Below are positions 1-7,169 of a DNA stretch of 38,932 bases, piece by piece (position 1 is the stretch's first letter; each line of letters opens with the position of its first letter). Location: positions 1 through 38,932 of IMG/VR virus record IMGVR_UViG_3300032560_000054; one strand, 5' to 3'. A program made the position numbers and the translations under genes. A model generated the notes under the pieces. The model had not been told where the DNA came from. It saw only the letters and a program-made list of their open reading frames with translations, and ran no database searches. This DNA comes from a virus.

Positions 1-127
1 CCCGGCGAGCCATGCACATATTGGAGTCTCGCCGCTCTCGTCGGCGTCGTCTGCATTCTGCTGCGCCGTCGCCCGGTTTACCTGCGGGACGAGAGGAGAA
101 GGAGAGATCCCGAAGGCGAAGAGGATG
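1..127. repeat. Terminal direct repeat, left copy (assembly overlap of a circular map)
   Basis: Bases 1-127 are identical to 38806-38932. The repeat lies inside the portal gene, and the reading frame is preserved when the two ends are joined. A length of 127 equals a common assembler k-mer, so this is best read as the overlap of a circular or circularly permuted genome and not as a biological terminal repeat. The unique genome length is therefore 38,805 bp. Confidence 0.95.
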
Positions 128-1119
128 AAGCGATTAAGCATCTCGTCCATCTTGTCCGTAAGATCGGACGCCTTCATCTGGACAGGCTCTTTACCTGTCC
201 ACGGCATCCACCATATCTTTCTCTTCTGCTCGCTCTTCCCGGAGATCTTCTTCTGAAACTCTGCATCCCACTTCTGCGCCTCTTCGACGCTCGTACCTTC
301 AGGGAGGAAGCCGAAGACGTCGGGGACGCTTCCTTCCGTGTAGTAATTGCTTTGATGGATCAGGCGATTCAGGCCGAGTAAGGCCCACTGAAGAACCTGC
401 TCGACGCGCGAGTATCCGTAAATCCGATCCGTCTCGATGTTCTCGGCGCAGTATTGGAGATCCTCGACGGTAAGATCGATCGCCGGGAGTCCCTTCACGC
501 GCTGCTGATAGGCCGGAGGGAGCTTCCCTGTCGCCGGATCCGGAGTCCTCGGCGTCATTCCCTGAATGTCGATCAGGCGCGTGATCGTCGAGCCATCGAC
601 GGCGAGGCAGCGATAGATCTTCCCGTTCTTCTTCCGCTCCTTCACGATGCAGGCCGCATCGATTACGAGCAGATCGTTCAGGAGCTTCCGGCTCCATTTT
701 CTCCATGAACTCTCGAGATCCGGCTTCTGAAGGAACTTCGTTACCTCGGGGATGCGCGGATCCGCGGCGACGCGCGCCGCGTGATCCTGCGAGGACTCGC
801 CGGGGAGCCTGTCGAGCTTGATGATCCATCGCTTCGTAACGATGCGATCCTTCATCCGTTCGATCGCGACGCGGATCAGGGGATAGTTACGGGAGAACTC
901 GCGCAGCGTCTTCCACGGTATCGGCTCGCCGGGCCGCGTGGTATTCATGTTCACGCCGTACGGGAAGTCGAATACCCGAGGCGTCGTATCCGGAGGCGCG
1001 ACGGGAGGAAGCGGCGAGCCGGGGGAGAACCATCCGGCGATCGCATTCCCGACGGCCTGCCCGAAGCGAGCGATCGCGCCTGCTTCGACTTGGACGCCTT
1101 CATTCATGGGATCAGCCAT
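1..1119 (-). CDS. Portal protein, N-terminal part of a portal-MuF fusion (continues at 38805)
   Basis: The portal protein forms the dodecameric ring at the unique capsid vertex through which DNA enters. This part encodes 373 codons from ATG 1119 (preceded by GAGG at about 7 nt) to the window edge with no stop. The same frame resumes at 38805 and ends at 37510, giving one 804-aa protein. The N-terminal portion reads like the portal family, with a PPDTTPRVFDFPYG-type lead-in, then IPWKTLREFSRNYPLIRVAIERMK-like helices and a conserved AQKWDAEFQKKISG region. It lies directly downstream of the terminase block on the same strand, the usual order. The split is only a linearisation artefact. No frameshift or internal stop is seen. 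Confidence 0.9.
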   Translation of the reverse strand, partial: MADPMNEGVQVEAGAIARFGQAVGNAIAGWFSPGSPLPPVAPPDTTPRVFDFPYGVNMNTTRPGEPIPWKTLREFSRNYPLIRVAIERMKDRIVTKRWIIKLDRLPGESSQDHAARVAADPRIPEVTKFLQKPDLESSWRKWSRKLLNDLLVIDAACIVKERKKNGKIYRCLAVDGSTITRLIDIQGMTPRTPDPATGKLPPAYQQRVKGLPAIDLTVEDLQYCAENIETDRIYGYSRVEQVLQWALLGLNRLIHQSNYYTEGSVPDVFGFLPEGTSVEEAQKWDAEFQKKISGKSEQKRKIWWMPWTGKEPVQMKASDLTDKMDEMLNRFILFAFGISPSPLVPQVNRATAQQNADDADESGETPICAWLAG

Positions 1120-1158
1120 TCGTTACCTCGCTCGAGCGGTTTATGAGAGGTTGTCAGA

Positions 1159-1206
1159 GCCGGAGCCTTCAGTCCGAGGAGCAGCCATACTCCCGGAGGC
1201 TCCGGC
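1159..1206. other. Long hairpin between the acidic-protein gene and the portal gene
   Basis: Perfect 10-bp arms GCCGGAGCCT (1159-1168) and AGGCTCCGGC (1197-1206) enclose a 28-nt loop, which has its own short GGAG/CTCC pairing. The hairpin lies in a 105-bp gap of the leftward operon, about 40 nt upstream of the portal start. There is no T-run, so a classical intrinsic terminator is unlikely. An mRNA-processing or stabilising role is inferred. Confidence 0.6.
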
Positions 1207-1224
1207 CCTGATAGCGTCGGCGCG

Positions 1225-1983
1225 CTAGTTCCCTTCTGGCGCGCCGGGATCGGCCTGCTTCGCGTCCGTCGTCGCAGGAGCAGCCGAGATATCGTCCGAG
1301 GCCGGGGGATCGCTCTCCGGGCCTGCCTCGCTTACGGGAGCCGGATCTGCGGCCTCGGCCGGGCCGGGATCGACGACTTCCGCCTCGGCCGGAGCCGGGG
1401 AGTCGTCCTGCGCGCCGTCTGCGGCCGCGGGAGCGGCCTCCTCCGCGGGAGCAGCTTCCTCCGCAGGCGCAGGCTCCTCGCCCAGTCCGTGATTGTTCTC
1501 CGCGTCGAGGACTTCGGGATCGGCTTCCTGCTCCGTCTCCTCGAGTTCCTCGTCGTCGCCCTGATCGCCGTCGGCCTGCGGTACGGCCGCGGGAGCCGGG
1601 ACAGGAGCCGGGAGGTTAGGATCTCCCCCGGTCGTCTTCGAGTTTGCGGCGATCCCGGCCTCGATCGACGCCGAAGCCTCGGCGACGATCTGATCCGGGG
1701 ACTTCGCCGGGACTGGATCGGGAGCCGGGACGATTACCGGGATGGGGAGAGCCGCGTCGTCCTCGGCCGTACGCTCGCGAGCCGGAGGCGCAGGCTTGAA
1801 GAGTTCCGCGGCGACGCCGAGAGCCATATCTGCATCGCTCGAGAGATCAAAGGCAAGCTCGCGAGCATGCTCCTGCTGTTCATCGTTGAAGTTGTCGATC
1901 GCGACGTCGCAGAGGGCGTCGATCTCGGCGAGCTTTGTACGGACAGGCTCGAATGCTTTGCGGAACTGCTTTACGATCTCCAT
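1225..1983 (-). CDS. Acidic Pro/Ala/Glu-rich protein of unknown function between terminase and portal
   Basis: The product is 252 aa with two parts. Residues 1-65 look like a folded helical domain. From about residue 70 to the end the sequence is low-complexity and strongly acidic, rich in Pro, Ala, Glu and Asp, with repeated PAEEAAPAEE-like units, and is probably disordered. ATG 1983 has AAGGAGA upstream (rc of 1988-1994), and the terminase stop is only 12 bp away. I do not recognise a family. The position between large terminase and portal suggests a packaging- or portal-associated role, but that is context only. The repeat-rich tail could vary in length between relatives. Confidence 0.75.
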   Translation of the reverse strand: MEIVKQFRKAFEPVRTKLAEIDALCDVAIDNFNDEQQEHARELAFDLSSDADMALGVAAELFKPAPPARERTAEDDAALPIPVIVPAPDPVPAKSPDQIVAEASASIEAGIAANSKTTGGDPNLPAPVPAPAAVPQADGDQGDDEELEETEQEADPEVLDAENNHGLGEEPAPAEEAAPAEEAAPAAADGAQDDSPAPAEAEVVDPGPAEAADPAPVSEAGPESDPPASDDISAAPATTDAKQADPGAPEGN

Positions 1984-1995
1984 CTGGCTCTCCTT

Positions 1996-3588
1996 TTATT
2001 CGAACTGCTCGAAAATTGTGCGGATCGGATTCATCTCCGCTTCCCGCTCGTTCTGCTGCTCGTACATCGCGAGGATTCCCGATCCCGGCGTCTTCATCTT
2101 TAGAATCGCCTGCGAGAAGGCGTCTACGTCGTCGTCGTTTATCGGGCCGGGGAAGGCGCAGAGGATATCGAGGAAGCTGTTAATCCACGGCGCAAGCTCC
2201 GGACAGGGGAGAAAGACGTTCCCGCTTTCCACGTTCGCCGAGGATGCGTCGGCTCGAGCTTCCTTCGATCCCATCGGCTCGACTGCGATAATCCCCGAGA
2301 TCCGCTCCTTCAGGACGTCGATCACGGCCGGGCCGTTCGCCTTGTCCTCGATATAGATCCGGCGCGCCTTCGGCCATTTCGCGCGCATCGCGATGATCGC
2401 CTTAATCGTCTCCGTAAAGGTGAGCTGCTCCGTCCGGCGATCGAGGAGGTACGTATCCGGCCCCTTGCGGCCGTAAACGTGTCCGGCGACTTGATCGGAG
2501 TCTTCCTTCTTCTTAAACGCGAGATCCCACGATTGACAGATCTCGTCGAACTTCTCCGGGAGTTGCGGATACTCCGATCCCTTCGGCCCGTAGAAGCGAA
2601 ACCATTCGCGCTTAAACGTCTTCCCGCCCTTCGCGAGCGGCTTCCCCTGATACTGCGTCGAGAAGATTCGCATCCGGAGCTTAAGTCCGGCGATCACTTC
2701 AGGAGTAAAAGCTCCCGGAAGCAGGACGTCCCCGGCCTCGCGAACGTGTACCCGGCCGGATATCGGGAAGCGGTACTCCCTGCGCTCCTCCTCGATCAGA
2801 GGGATATTTATATGAACAACCTTCTCCGCGGGAAGCGTCTTAAGGAGATGGTACGTCGCATCCTTCTCGCCGACGCGCTGCTCGATCAGCGCGAAGGGAG
2901 AGCGGGAGAGATCGTTCCTCCGCTGCATAAATGTCTCGTCGATCCAGTCGAAGACGGTCTGCGAGATCTGCGGCGAGTCCACCTTCGAAGGAGGGAGGAT
3001 ATCGTCCATAATCGCGAAGTCGCCTCCACGTCCCGTTATATTCGCATCCGGGGAGGTTACGAGCATCTCTCCCCCGTTGATATTGGCGAAGTCGTCCTTC
3101 TCGTTCGAGCCGCGTACGAGGCGCAGCCTGTGACCGAATAGCCTCTGAAATTGATGCGAGAGAAGTACCTTCCTCCGCATTACGTTGATCTTCGTCGAGA
3201 GGCCCATATCGAACGAAGCGAAAATGAAGCTCGGAACCTGATCCTTAATCCAAACCCATGTGGGGAAGGCGACGGAGAGATGAACGGTCTTCAGCGTCCG
3301 GGGAGGTACGTTCGCGATGAAATACAGGATCTTCCGCTCGTAAACGAGTTGAAGATATTCCGACAAATATTCGTAATGCCATGACCACTGAAGCGGCTGC
3401 GAAGGCTTCAGGATCGACCATACGAAGCGGAGATACGCTGCGAGATCCTTCTCGAGCGGCTCCCGCTCCCCGTTTAGAGCGCGCTCTTCTTCTGTCTGCT
3501 CTTCGAGGAGCTTCCGTCGCCTCGCCCGGTCTGCGAGGAGGACTTCGAATCGCTCCCGCTTTGCTTCGAGTCCTGCATCGTCTCGCAT
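1996..3588 (-). CDS. terL: Terminase large subunit (ATPase-nuclease packaging motor)
   Basis: The 530-aa packaging motor docks on the portal, translocates DNA by ATP hydrolysis and cuts it. A Walker A variant, NVPPRTLKT, lies at residues 93-101, and Walker B FAIMDD at 191-196, where the expected acidic pair is present. The C-terminal RNase H-like nuclease shows its three acidic positions in SWDLAF (D355), YIEDK (E414/D415) and DDDVDAF (about 486-490). Length is normal for the family. ATG 3588 is the first possible start, because TAA lies three codons upstream in frame. No strong Shine-Dalgarno is present, so translation is probably coupled to the overlapping upstream gene (3474-3707). The gene is followed 12 bp later by the acidic-protein gene. 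Confidence 0.96.
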   Translation of the reverse strand: MRDDAGLEAKRERFEVLLADRARRRKLLEEQTEEERALNGEREPLEKDLAAYLRFVWSILKPSQPLQWSWHYEYLSEYLQLVYERKILYFIANVPPRTLKTVHLSVAFPTWVWIKDQVPSFIFASFDMGLSTKINVMRRKVLLSHQFQRLFGHRLRLVRGSNEKDDFANINGGEMLVTSPDANITGRGGDFAIMDDILPPSKVDSPQISQTVFDWIDETFMQRRNDLSRSPFALIEQRVGEKDATYHLLKTLPAEKVVHINIPLIEEERREYRFPISGRVHVREAGDVLLPGAFTPEVIAGLKLRMRIFSTQYQGKPLAKGGKTFKREWFRFYGPKGSEYPQLPEKFDEICQSWDLAFKKKEDSDQVAGHVYGRKGPDTYLLDRRTEQLTFTETIKAIIAMRAKWPKARRIYIEDKANGPAVIDVLKERISGIIAVEPMGSKEARADASSANVESGNVFLPCPELAPWINSFLDILCAFPGPINDDDVDAFSQAILKMKTPGSGILAMYEQQNEREAEMNPIRTIFEQFE

Positions 3589-3707
3589 TCCGTTTTAGCC
3601 TCGCGCGCTAGTTTATCGACGAGACGTATCCGGGCCTCTTCACGCCCGGCGACGACTCGCTCCTGAAATAGACCGTTAAACTCCTGCTCTACCGTCTGCG
3701 CCGTCAT
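3474..3707 (-). CDS. Small protein overlapping the terminase start; unknown function
   Basis: A 77-aa reading frame starts at ATG 3707, overlapping the upstream stop as ATGA, with CGAAAGG about 12 nt before the start. Residues 1-50 are charged and look helical. The tail is Ser/Gln/Lys-rich (SKSSSQTGRGDGSSSKSR). Its last 115 nt overlap the start of the large terminase in another frame. This is a long overlap, so either the tail is genuinely dual-coding or the two are linked by coupled translation. A role near DNA packaging is inferred from position only. No family is recognised. Confidence 0.6.
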   Translation of the reverse strand: MTAQTVEQEFNGLFQERVVAGREEARIRLVDKLAREAKTECETMQDSKQSGSDSKSSSQTGRGDGSSSKSRQKKSAL

Positions 3708-3931
3708 AGGGAATACATCCTTTCGAGATCTTCGACCTGAACTCTCTCCGCTTCGCCGCGCGCTTTGCGGAATACCCGGATCAGTTCCGAGAGATCGTAT
3801 ATCTCGCAGGCGACGCGCTCCGATACCGGGATTCTATACTGCCTAATCTCCGCGGATCTCCGCGTAAGGTGAAAGTATGCGATGGATACCCGGCCCTCGA
3901 TCTCGACGACGACGAGATACGGGCCGCGCAT
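3704..3931 (-). CDS. Hypothetical 75-aa protein of the packaging region
   Basis: A 75-aa protein starts at ATG 3931, where it overlaps the stop of the DUF5681 gene as TAATG, and ends in an ATGA overlap with the next gene. The N-terminal half (PYLVVVEIEGRVSIAYFHL) predicts beta strands and the C-terminal half is helical and charged. No known domain is recognised. The tight overlaps on both sides indicate a real member of the packaging operon, expressed together with the terminase genes. Confidence 0.7.
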   Translation of the reverse strand: MRGPYLVVVEIEGRVSIAYFHLTRRSAEIRQYRIPVSERVACEIYDLSELIRVFRKARGEAERVQVEDLERMYSL

Positions 3932-4395
3932 TATTTCTTCCCCCCGTAAAGCTCTTCCATGAGGATTTTCAACTCCTGATCCCGCTCCTCCGGAGTGAGA
4001 TTCGAGATATCGACCGGGCCTCCGTTCGGCCCCGAGATCTCCGTCCGGGCGACGCTCTTCCCTTCGACGCGATCCGTAACTTCGATGATGAGATGATGAT
4101 TACCCTTCAGAGCCTTCGCGATCCCGGCCATCGCTATTACTTCGGCGTACGTCCTCTTCTGCTTATCGCCGGGGAAGCGAAGCGAGAGGATACGCTTATA
4201 CGCTTCCGTGAGAGGAGCCGTCTTCGGACGGCCGGAAGGGTTGCCCGATTGTCCCTTCTTAAACTGGTATTTCTTCAGCCTGTCGGCCGGACTGCTTTGC
4301 GCGCTGATAGCAGCCGGAACGGGAGCCTTCTTCGGAGCCTTCTTATTCTGCGGCTTCTTCGCGACTGTCTTCTTCTTCCCGCGCGCCGTCGCCAT
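3931..4395 (-). CDS. DUF5681-type protein, candidate terminase small subunit
   Basis: The 154-aa protein begins with a Lys/Ala-rich basic stretch (residues 5-30) and then carries the DUF5681 signature FKKGQSGNPSGRPK at 45-58. DUF5681 proteins are commonly encoded just upstream of phage large terminases and are thought to bind DNA, so a small-terminase (pac-site recognition) role is likely but not proven. The C-terminal half (TPEERDQELKILMEELYGGKK) is helical and acidic, and could contact the large subunit. It directly follows the coiled-coil membrane gene with no gap (4396) and overlaps the next gene as TAATG. No other small-terminase candidate in this block fits better. Confidence 0.75.
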   Translation of the reverse strand: MATARGKKKTVAKKPQNKKAPKKAPVPAAISAQSSPADRLKKYQFKKGQSGNPSGRPKTAPLTEAYKRILSLRFPGDKQKRTYAEVIAMAGIAKALKGNHHLIIEVTDRVEGKSVARTEISGPNGGPVDISNLTPEERDQELKILMEELYGGKK

Positions 4396-4836
4396 CTATC
4401 GAACTCCTCCGGGAAGGTGAAGCATCGAAGCGATAAAATAGTGGTAAACCGTCGCGACGGCGACGACGACTGCGGAGCAGCCGACGAGGAACTTCCATAG
4501 ATCTTTACCGTCATTCGTTACCCGGACGATCCAGTTCAGGACGCCGAGGCGCGTCCGGATCGCTGCGCTCTCACTTGAGAGAGAGAGGAACTTCTGATCC
4601 GTCTCCCGGCGAGCGGCGAGAGCGGCCTTATTCGCTTCGCGCTGCTCTGCGATGAACTCGAGGAGGGTACGGCTTATCCGCGGGAGTTCTCCCTCGAAGT
4701 GTCCATCGCCGACGATCCGGGTAACGTCTGCTTTGATCGCCGAGATTTGTATATTCTGGGCGTCGAGTTGCGCCGTGATCTCGTTCTTCAATTTGAGCGA
4801 CTCCCTGAGGACGTAAAGCTCCGTCTCTGGATCCAT
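4396..4836 (-). CDS. Coiled-coil protein with a C-terminal membrane segment
   Basis: The start chosen is ATG 4836 because GAGGAGG lies 8 nt upstream and it leaves a 16-bp gap after the previous stop. An earlier in-frame ATG at 4911 would overlap that gene by about 60 nt. The 146-aa product has long charged helices (residues 1-100, coiled-coil-like with many Gln/Glu/Lys) followed by one strongly hydrophobic segment near 112-133 (FLVGCSAVVVAVATVYHYFI). It resembles short phage membrane proteins of unknown function. A holin- or exclusion-type role is possible, but its place beside terminase genes, far from the lysis cassette, argues for caution. Confidence 0.7.
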   Translation of the reverse strand: MDPETELYVLRESLKLKNEITAQLDAQNIQISAIKADVTRIVGDGHFEGELPRISRTLLEFIAEQREANKAALAARRETDQKFLSLSSESAAIRTRLGVLNWIVRVTNDGKDLWKFLVGCSAVVVAVATVYHYFIASMLHLPGGVR

Positions 4837-4852
4837 GCGAGCAGCCTCCTCG

Positions 4853-5182
4853 TTAAGTTGAAGCTGCGAAGGACTCGGGGACAATGGGGAGAGGGAATCG
4901 GACGATCCCATATTCGCGCACCTTGCGCCGAGCGGCCCTTACTGCGCCGATCGGAGCGGCTCCTGCATTCGCCTTCATCTCGGCCGGAGTAATCGAGGCC
5001 GGAGTAGGATTCGACTTTGAAGGTTCGATTTTAGGATTCAAGCGGATTACGTACTGCTTCGTCTTCCGGACGTATACGCGCCGGGCCTCTTTCGACTCGA
5101 GCATCTCGTTTGCTTCCCGGCGACAGAGCATACGCGAGAAGGATCCGTCTTCGTTCAGGAGCCGGATCGTCATTTTATACAC
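4853..5182 (-). CDS. Hypothetical 109-aa basic protein
   Basis: The product begins with a beta-rich domain (TIRLLNEDGSFSRMLCRREA) and ends with a Pro/Ala-rich, basic tail. The likely start is GTG 5182, because GGAAGG lies 8 nt before it; an ATG three codons later (5173) is too far from that site. It is the first gene downstream of the leftward promoter at 5311-5339, so it probably opens the terminase transcript. I recognise no domain. The N-terminal pattern of short strands with a Cys could be a small nucleic-acid-binding fold, but nothing proves this. Confidence 0.65.
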   Translation of the reverse strand: MYKMTIRLLNEDGSFSRMLCRREANEMLESKEARRVYVRKTKQYVIRLNPKIEPSKSNPTPASITPAEMKANAGAAPIGAVRAARRKVREYGIVRFPLPIVPESFAAST

Positions 5183-5260
5183 TGGCGAAGCCTTCCGGAG
5201 ATGGACGTTCCCTTACCCGTAATGCGAGCCAATGTCGTAGGCTTACCCGTCCCGGTAACG

Positions 5261-5279
5261 CCGGGAGGCGAACTCCCGG
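5261..5279. other. Perfect hairpin, 7-bp arms with GCGAA loop
   Basis: CCGGGAG (5261-5267) pairs with CTCCCGG (5273-5279) around the loop GCGAA, in the untranslated leader downstream of the leftward promoter at 5311-5339. No T-run follows on the minus strand. It would fold in the leader RNA about 80 nt before the first start codon. Confidence 0.6.
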
Positions 5280-5288
5280 AAAGATTTG

Positions 5289-5313
5289 AACGGACGGAGG
5301 TTGCAAGTCCGTT
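5289..5313. other. Second hairpin, at the 5' end of the leader RNA
   Basis: AACGGAC (5289-5295) pairs with GTCCGTT (5307-5313), enclosing 11 nt. On the minus-strand transcript the loop contains CCTCC, the same as the core anti-Shine-Dalgarno. The arm overlaps the -10 box of the leftward promoter, so only transcripts starting at or upstream of about 5313 would contain the full stem. Confidence 0.5.
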
Positions 5314-5339
5314 ATATGGAAAGACGGATATTCAGGCAA
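5311..5339 (-). promoter_or_regulatory. Predicted sigma70 promoter for the packaging genes
   Basis: On the minus strand the -35 box TTGCCT (5334-5339) and -10 box TATAAC (5311-5316) are separated by exactly 17 bp. The site lies in the largest gap of this part of the leftward operon (5183-5372) and points at 5182 and the terminase genes. Three GGATATT repeats overlap or lie just upstream of it, which suggests regulated use. Confidence 0.6.
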
Positions 5340-5361
5340 GGGATATTATTTTACGGATATT
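5326..5361. repeat. Three GGATATT iterons at the leftward promoter
   Basis: GGATATT occurs at 5326-5332, 5341-5347 and 5355-5361, with start-to-start distances of 15 and 14 bp. One copy lies in the promoter spacer and two lie upstream of the -35 box. Such spacing is typical of binding sites for a phage activator or repressor. It could alternatively be part of an origin. Confidence 0.55.
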
Positions 5362-5372
5362 TATCAGCGCGA

Positions 5373-5645
5373 TTACCTGCCGGCCGGATACTCGAGAGTC
5401 TCCTCGATCGTCATAGTCTGGGGAGCGCGAGAGGCGTCTGATCCCTCCCGCTCCCGAGCCGCGGAGAGGAGGGCGAGCTTCATCCGTTGCCGGATCGCTC
5501 TGCGCTCGCGCCGGGCCGCGCATCTCGCGCGAAGGAGTCGCCGGGCGAAGACGACTCCCTCCCGAAGCGCGCAGAGGATAGCGAGAAGGACGAAGCCGAC
5601 GAAGTACATCGCCGCGCGAGCCGGGGAGATGTGACGGGGAATCAC
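5373..5645 (-). CDS. Small single-pass membrane protein, basic tail
   Basis: A 90-aa protein starts at GTG 5645, overlapping the HNH gene stop as GTGA; AGGGGG lies about 10 nt upstream. It has one hydrophobic segment near residues 12-28 (AMYFVGFVLLAILCAL), followed by a strongly Arg-rich region (about 30-65), so a C-terminus-in-cytoplasm topology is expected. An ATG at codon 13 is a possible alternative start but lacks a ribosome-binding site. Function is unknown. Size and topology could fit a class III holin or a membrane-bound exclusion factor, which the position does not confirm. Confidence 0.6.
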   Translation of the reverse strand: MIPRHISPARAAMYFVGFVLLAILCALREGVVFARRLLRARCAARRERRAIRQRMKLALLSAAREREGSDASRAPQTMTIEETLEYPAGR

Positions 5646-5965
5646 GCGAATAATACCCCCTGTCCTCTATGCTTTGAAGCTCGGCGCGTCTCGTTCCGAT
5701 GCGCGCGATCATATCGGTTATGGCATCTCTGGCAAGCTGCGAGAAGATTCGAGTCTGCGTTATTCGTCGGATCGTGATCAAGGTGCATCGTCGTAAGAAT
5801 TACCTTCGAGCCTGTTATGGGATGCTCCTTACCGTGACGAGCCGAGCATCTCTTCCCGTCGATCTTCATCTCGCAGCGTCCCTTCGCCCGGCCGAAGCGA
5901 ATGCGCGAGGAGATCTGCTTCCAGTCCTGCGGATAGAGAGCGCGCTGCTCGGGATGGATAGGCAT
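5642..5965 (-). CDS. HNH endonuclease of the packaging module
   Basis: The 107-aa protein has an HNH fold: MHLDHDPTNN places the catalytic His/Asp-His at residues 61-64, Asn lies at 73, and a CQRCH motif at 78-82 completes a zinc site with C31 and C40. HNH nucleases encoded beside terminases (for example gp74 of HK97) stimulate cleavage of concatemers by the terminase, so a packaging role is likely. It starts at ATG 5965, overlapping the previous stop as TAATG, and ends in a GTGA overlap. Length is typical of this compact phage class. Confidence 0.88.
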   Translation of the reverse strand: MPIHPEQRALYPQDWKQISSRIRFGRAKGRCEMKIDGKRCSARHGKEHPITGSKVILTTMHLDHDPTNNADSNLLAACQRCHNRYDRAHRNETRRASKHRGQGVLFA

Positions 5966-6372
5966 TACGCCTTCTTCGTATTCCCTGTCGGCTTCGCCGA
6001 GAAGAGCGAGCGAAGCTGCATCATCATCGACGGACGCTTCGCCGGATCTGCGTAACGATGATCCATCTCGCGCAGAGCGCGCGCGAGCCGATTCTTCGTA
6101 CGGCCGCGGCCGGGAGTCCGGCCGAGCGTCGAGGCGAGAGCCGAGGAAGTGAGCATCCCGCGATTATCGCGGATCAGCGAGCGGAGCTTCTTCCGGGAGA
6201 GCGGCCGAGGACAGGGCGTATTCGTTCCGATGCTCGTATCCATCGAGGAGCGGCCCTTCAGTTCCGCATGAATGAAGGGAAGACTCCCATTCCAGATCGA
6301 GCGCAGGTTATAGGAACGGGCCGACGCGCTCGGCCGACGGCTGCGCGGTTTGTGCTTCTTATCGAGTGGCAT
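5965..6372 (-). CDS. Basic helix-turn-helix-like protein, unknown
   Basis: The 135-aa product is very basic throughout (Arg/Lys/Ser-rich N-terminus). A helical region at about 60-105 (LRSLIRDNRGMLTSSALAST followed by LARALREM) looks like a winged-helix or HTH unit. AGGAGA lies 7 nt upstream of ATG 6372. It is encoded between the XRE/6520 genes and the HNH nuclease. A DNA-binding role in control of late genes or in packaging is inferred. The family is not recognised. Confidence 0.65.
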   Translation of the reverse strand: MPLDKKHKPRSRRPSASARSYNLRSIWNGSLPFIHAELKGRSSMDTSIGTNTPCPRPLSRKKLRSLIRDNRGMLTSSALASTLGRTPGRGRTKNRLARALREMDHRYADPAKRPSMMMQLRSLFSAKPTGNTKKA

Positions 6373-6519
6373 TCTGTCTTCTCCTGAAGGTTCGCGATGC
6401 GTATCTCCTGCGCTCGTCGTCTGCTCTGAAGCCGTCTCTCCGCTTTACCGCTGAAACGGGATCGAGCATCTATCGAGCGCAGGAGGCGCGCATCGCGCCG
6501 AGGCTGCGCGCCTTCCCGG

Positions 6520-6921
6520 TTAGGCCGGGAGTTCCGCTTCGATCTCCTCGATCGTCGTAACGATGAGAGAGACGACGCCCGAGACTTTCGCCTGCGTCTC
6601 GGGATTCTTGATCTGCGCGATGCTCTCGATCGAGCCGAGATTCGCCTTCACATCCGAGAGGATGCTCGGGAGACTCGGATCCGTTCCACCTGCGGCGAGC
6701 AGCTTCGAGGCGTCGGCGAGATCGGTCTGAATCTTCCCGATCACCATCCCGGCTTCCGTGGCTGCTTCACCTTCGCCGCAGAGCGTAAGCGTCGTCTCGA
6801 GGAGCGGCGCGACGACGGCGAGCGAGGCCGTCGCAGTCTTCTCGATCCCCGGCGCGTCCTTCTCGACGACGCCGAATACTTTCGCGAATGCTGCTTTAAT
6901 GTGACTGAAAATACCCTTCAT
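6520..6921 (-). CDS. Hypothetical alanine-rich helical protein
   Basis: The 133-aa product has an N-terminal amphipathic helix (MKGIFSHIKAAFAKVFGVVE) and then long helical stretches, with no obvious transmembrane span and no catalytic motif. CGAAAGG stands 8 nt before ATG 6921. The gene directly follows the XRE regulator on the same strand with a 34-bp gap, so it is probably transcribed from the same leftward promoter at 7186-7214. A repressor-linked or lysogeny/exclusion function is conceivable, but nothing in the sequence decides it. The 147 bp downstream (6373-6519) hold no convincing gene. Confidence 0.7.
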   Translation of the reverse strand: MKGIFSHIKAAFAKVFGVVEKDAPGIEKTATASLAVVAPLLETTLTLCGEGEAATEAGMVIGKIQTDLADASKLLAAGGTDPSLPSILSDVKANLGSIESIAQIKNPETQAKVSGVVSLIVTTIEEIEAELPA

Positions 6922-6955
6922 CGGATTGTCCTTTCGGTTGTATAGCGTTGATGGA

Positions 6956-7153
6956 TTACTTCAGACGGTAAACGAGTTCGACTCCGAGCTTCTCCCGGAC
7001 TGCCTTCGACAGTTGCCTCCGGCCGTTGATGATATTCGACAGATTGACTCGGGACGTTCCGAGCTTCTCCGCGAACTGCTCGATCGTGAGATTCCGCTTC
7101 TGTCGTATCCGCTCGATCTCGAAGCCGATCCGGGACTGCTGAATGATTCGCAT
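6956..7153 (-). CDS. XRE/Cro-family repressor-type regulator
   Basis: The 65-aa protein is almost entirely one HTH_XRE domain: IRQKRNLTIEQFAEKLGTSR followed by VNLSNIINGRR gives helices 1-4, with the recognition helix near residues 34-46. It starts at ATG 7153 with AGGA 8 nt upstream. It is the first leftward gene of the divergent switch region, as in cI/Cro-type modules. No dimerisation or cleavage domain is present, so it is Cro-sized and not CI-sized. The repeated word GATTTGAAACAGTT next to two promoters (7170 and 15362) is the best candidate operator. Confidence 0.9.
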   Translation of the reverse strand: MRIIQQSRIGFEIERIRQKRNLTIEQFAEKLGTSRVNLSNIINGRRQLSKAVREKLGVELVYRLK

Positions 7154-7169
7154 GGGGAAATCCTAACAC

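Noticed and set aside
1-127. Terminal repeat as a biological direct terminal repeat
   Set aside because: The length equals a common assembler k-mer and the repeat is inside the portal gene, not near the terminase.
5281-5345. A tRNA-like pattern on the minus strand (GTTCAAATC and an anticodon-like loop TTGCAAC)
   Set aside because: The T-stem pairs only at one position, the anticodon stem has a mismatch, and no acceptor stem can be built.
6373-6519. A 36-codon minus-strand frame (from ATG near 6466)
   Set aside because: No ribosome-binding site; Arg-rich; it runs into the next gene's start. Treated as a non-coding gap.
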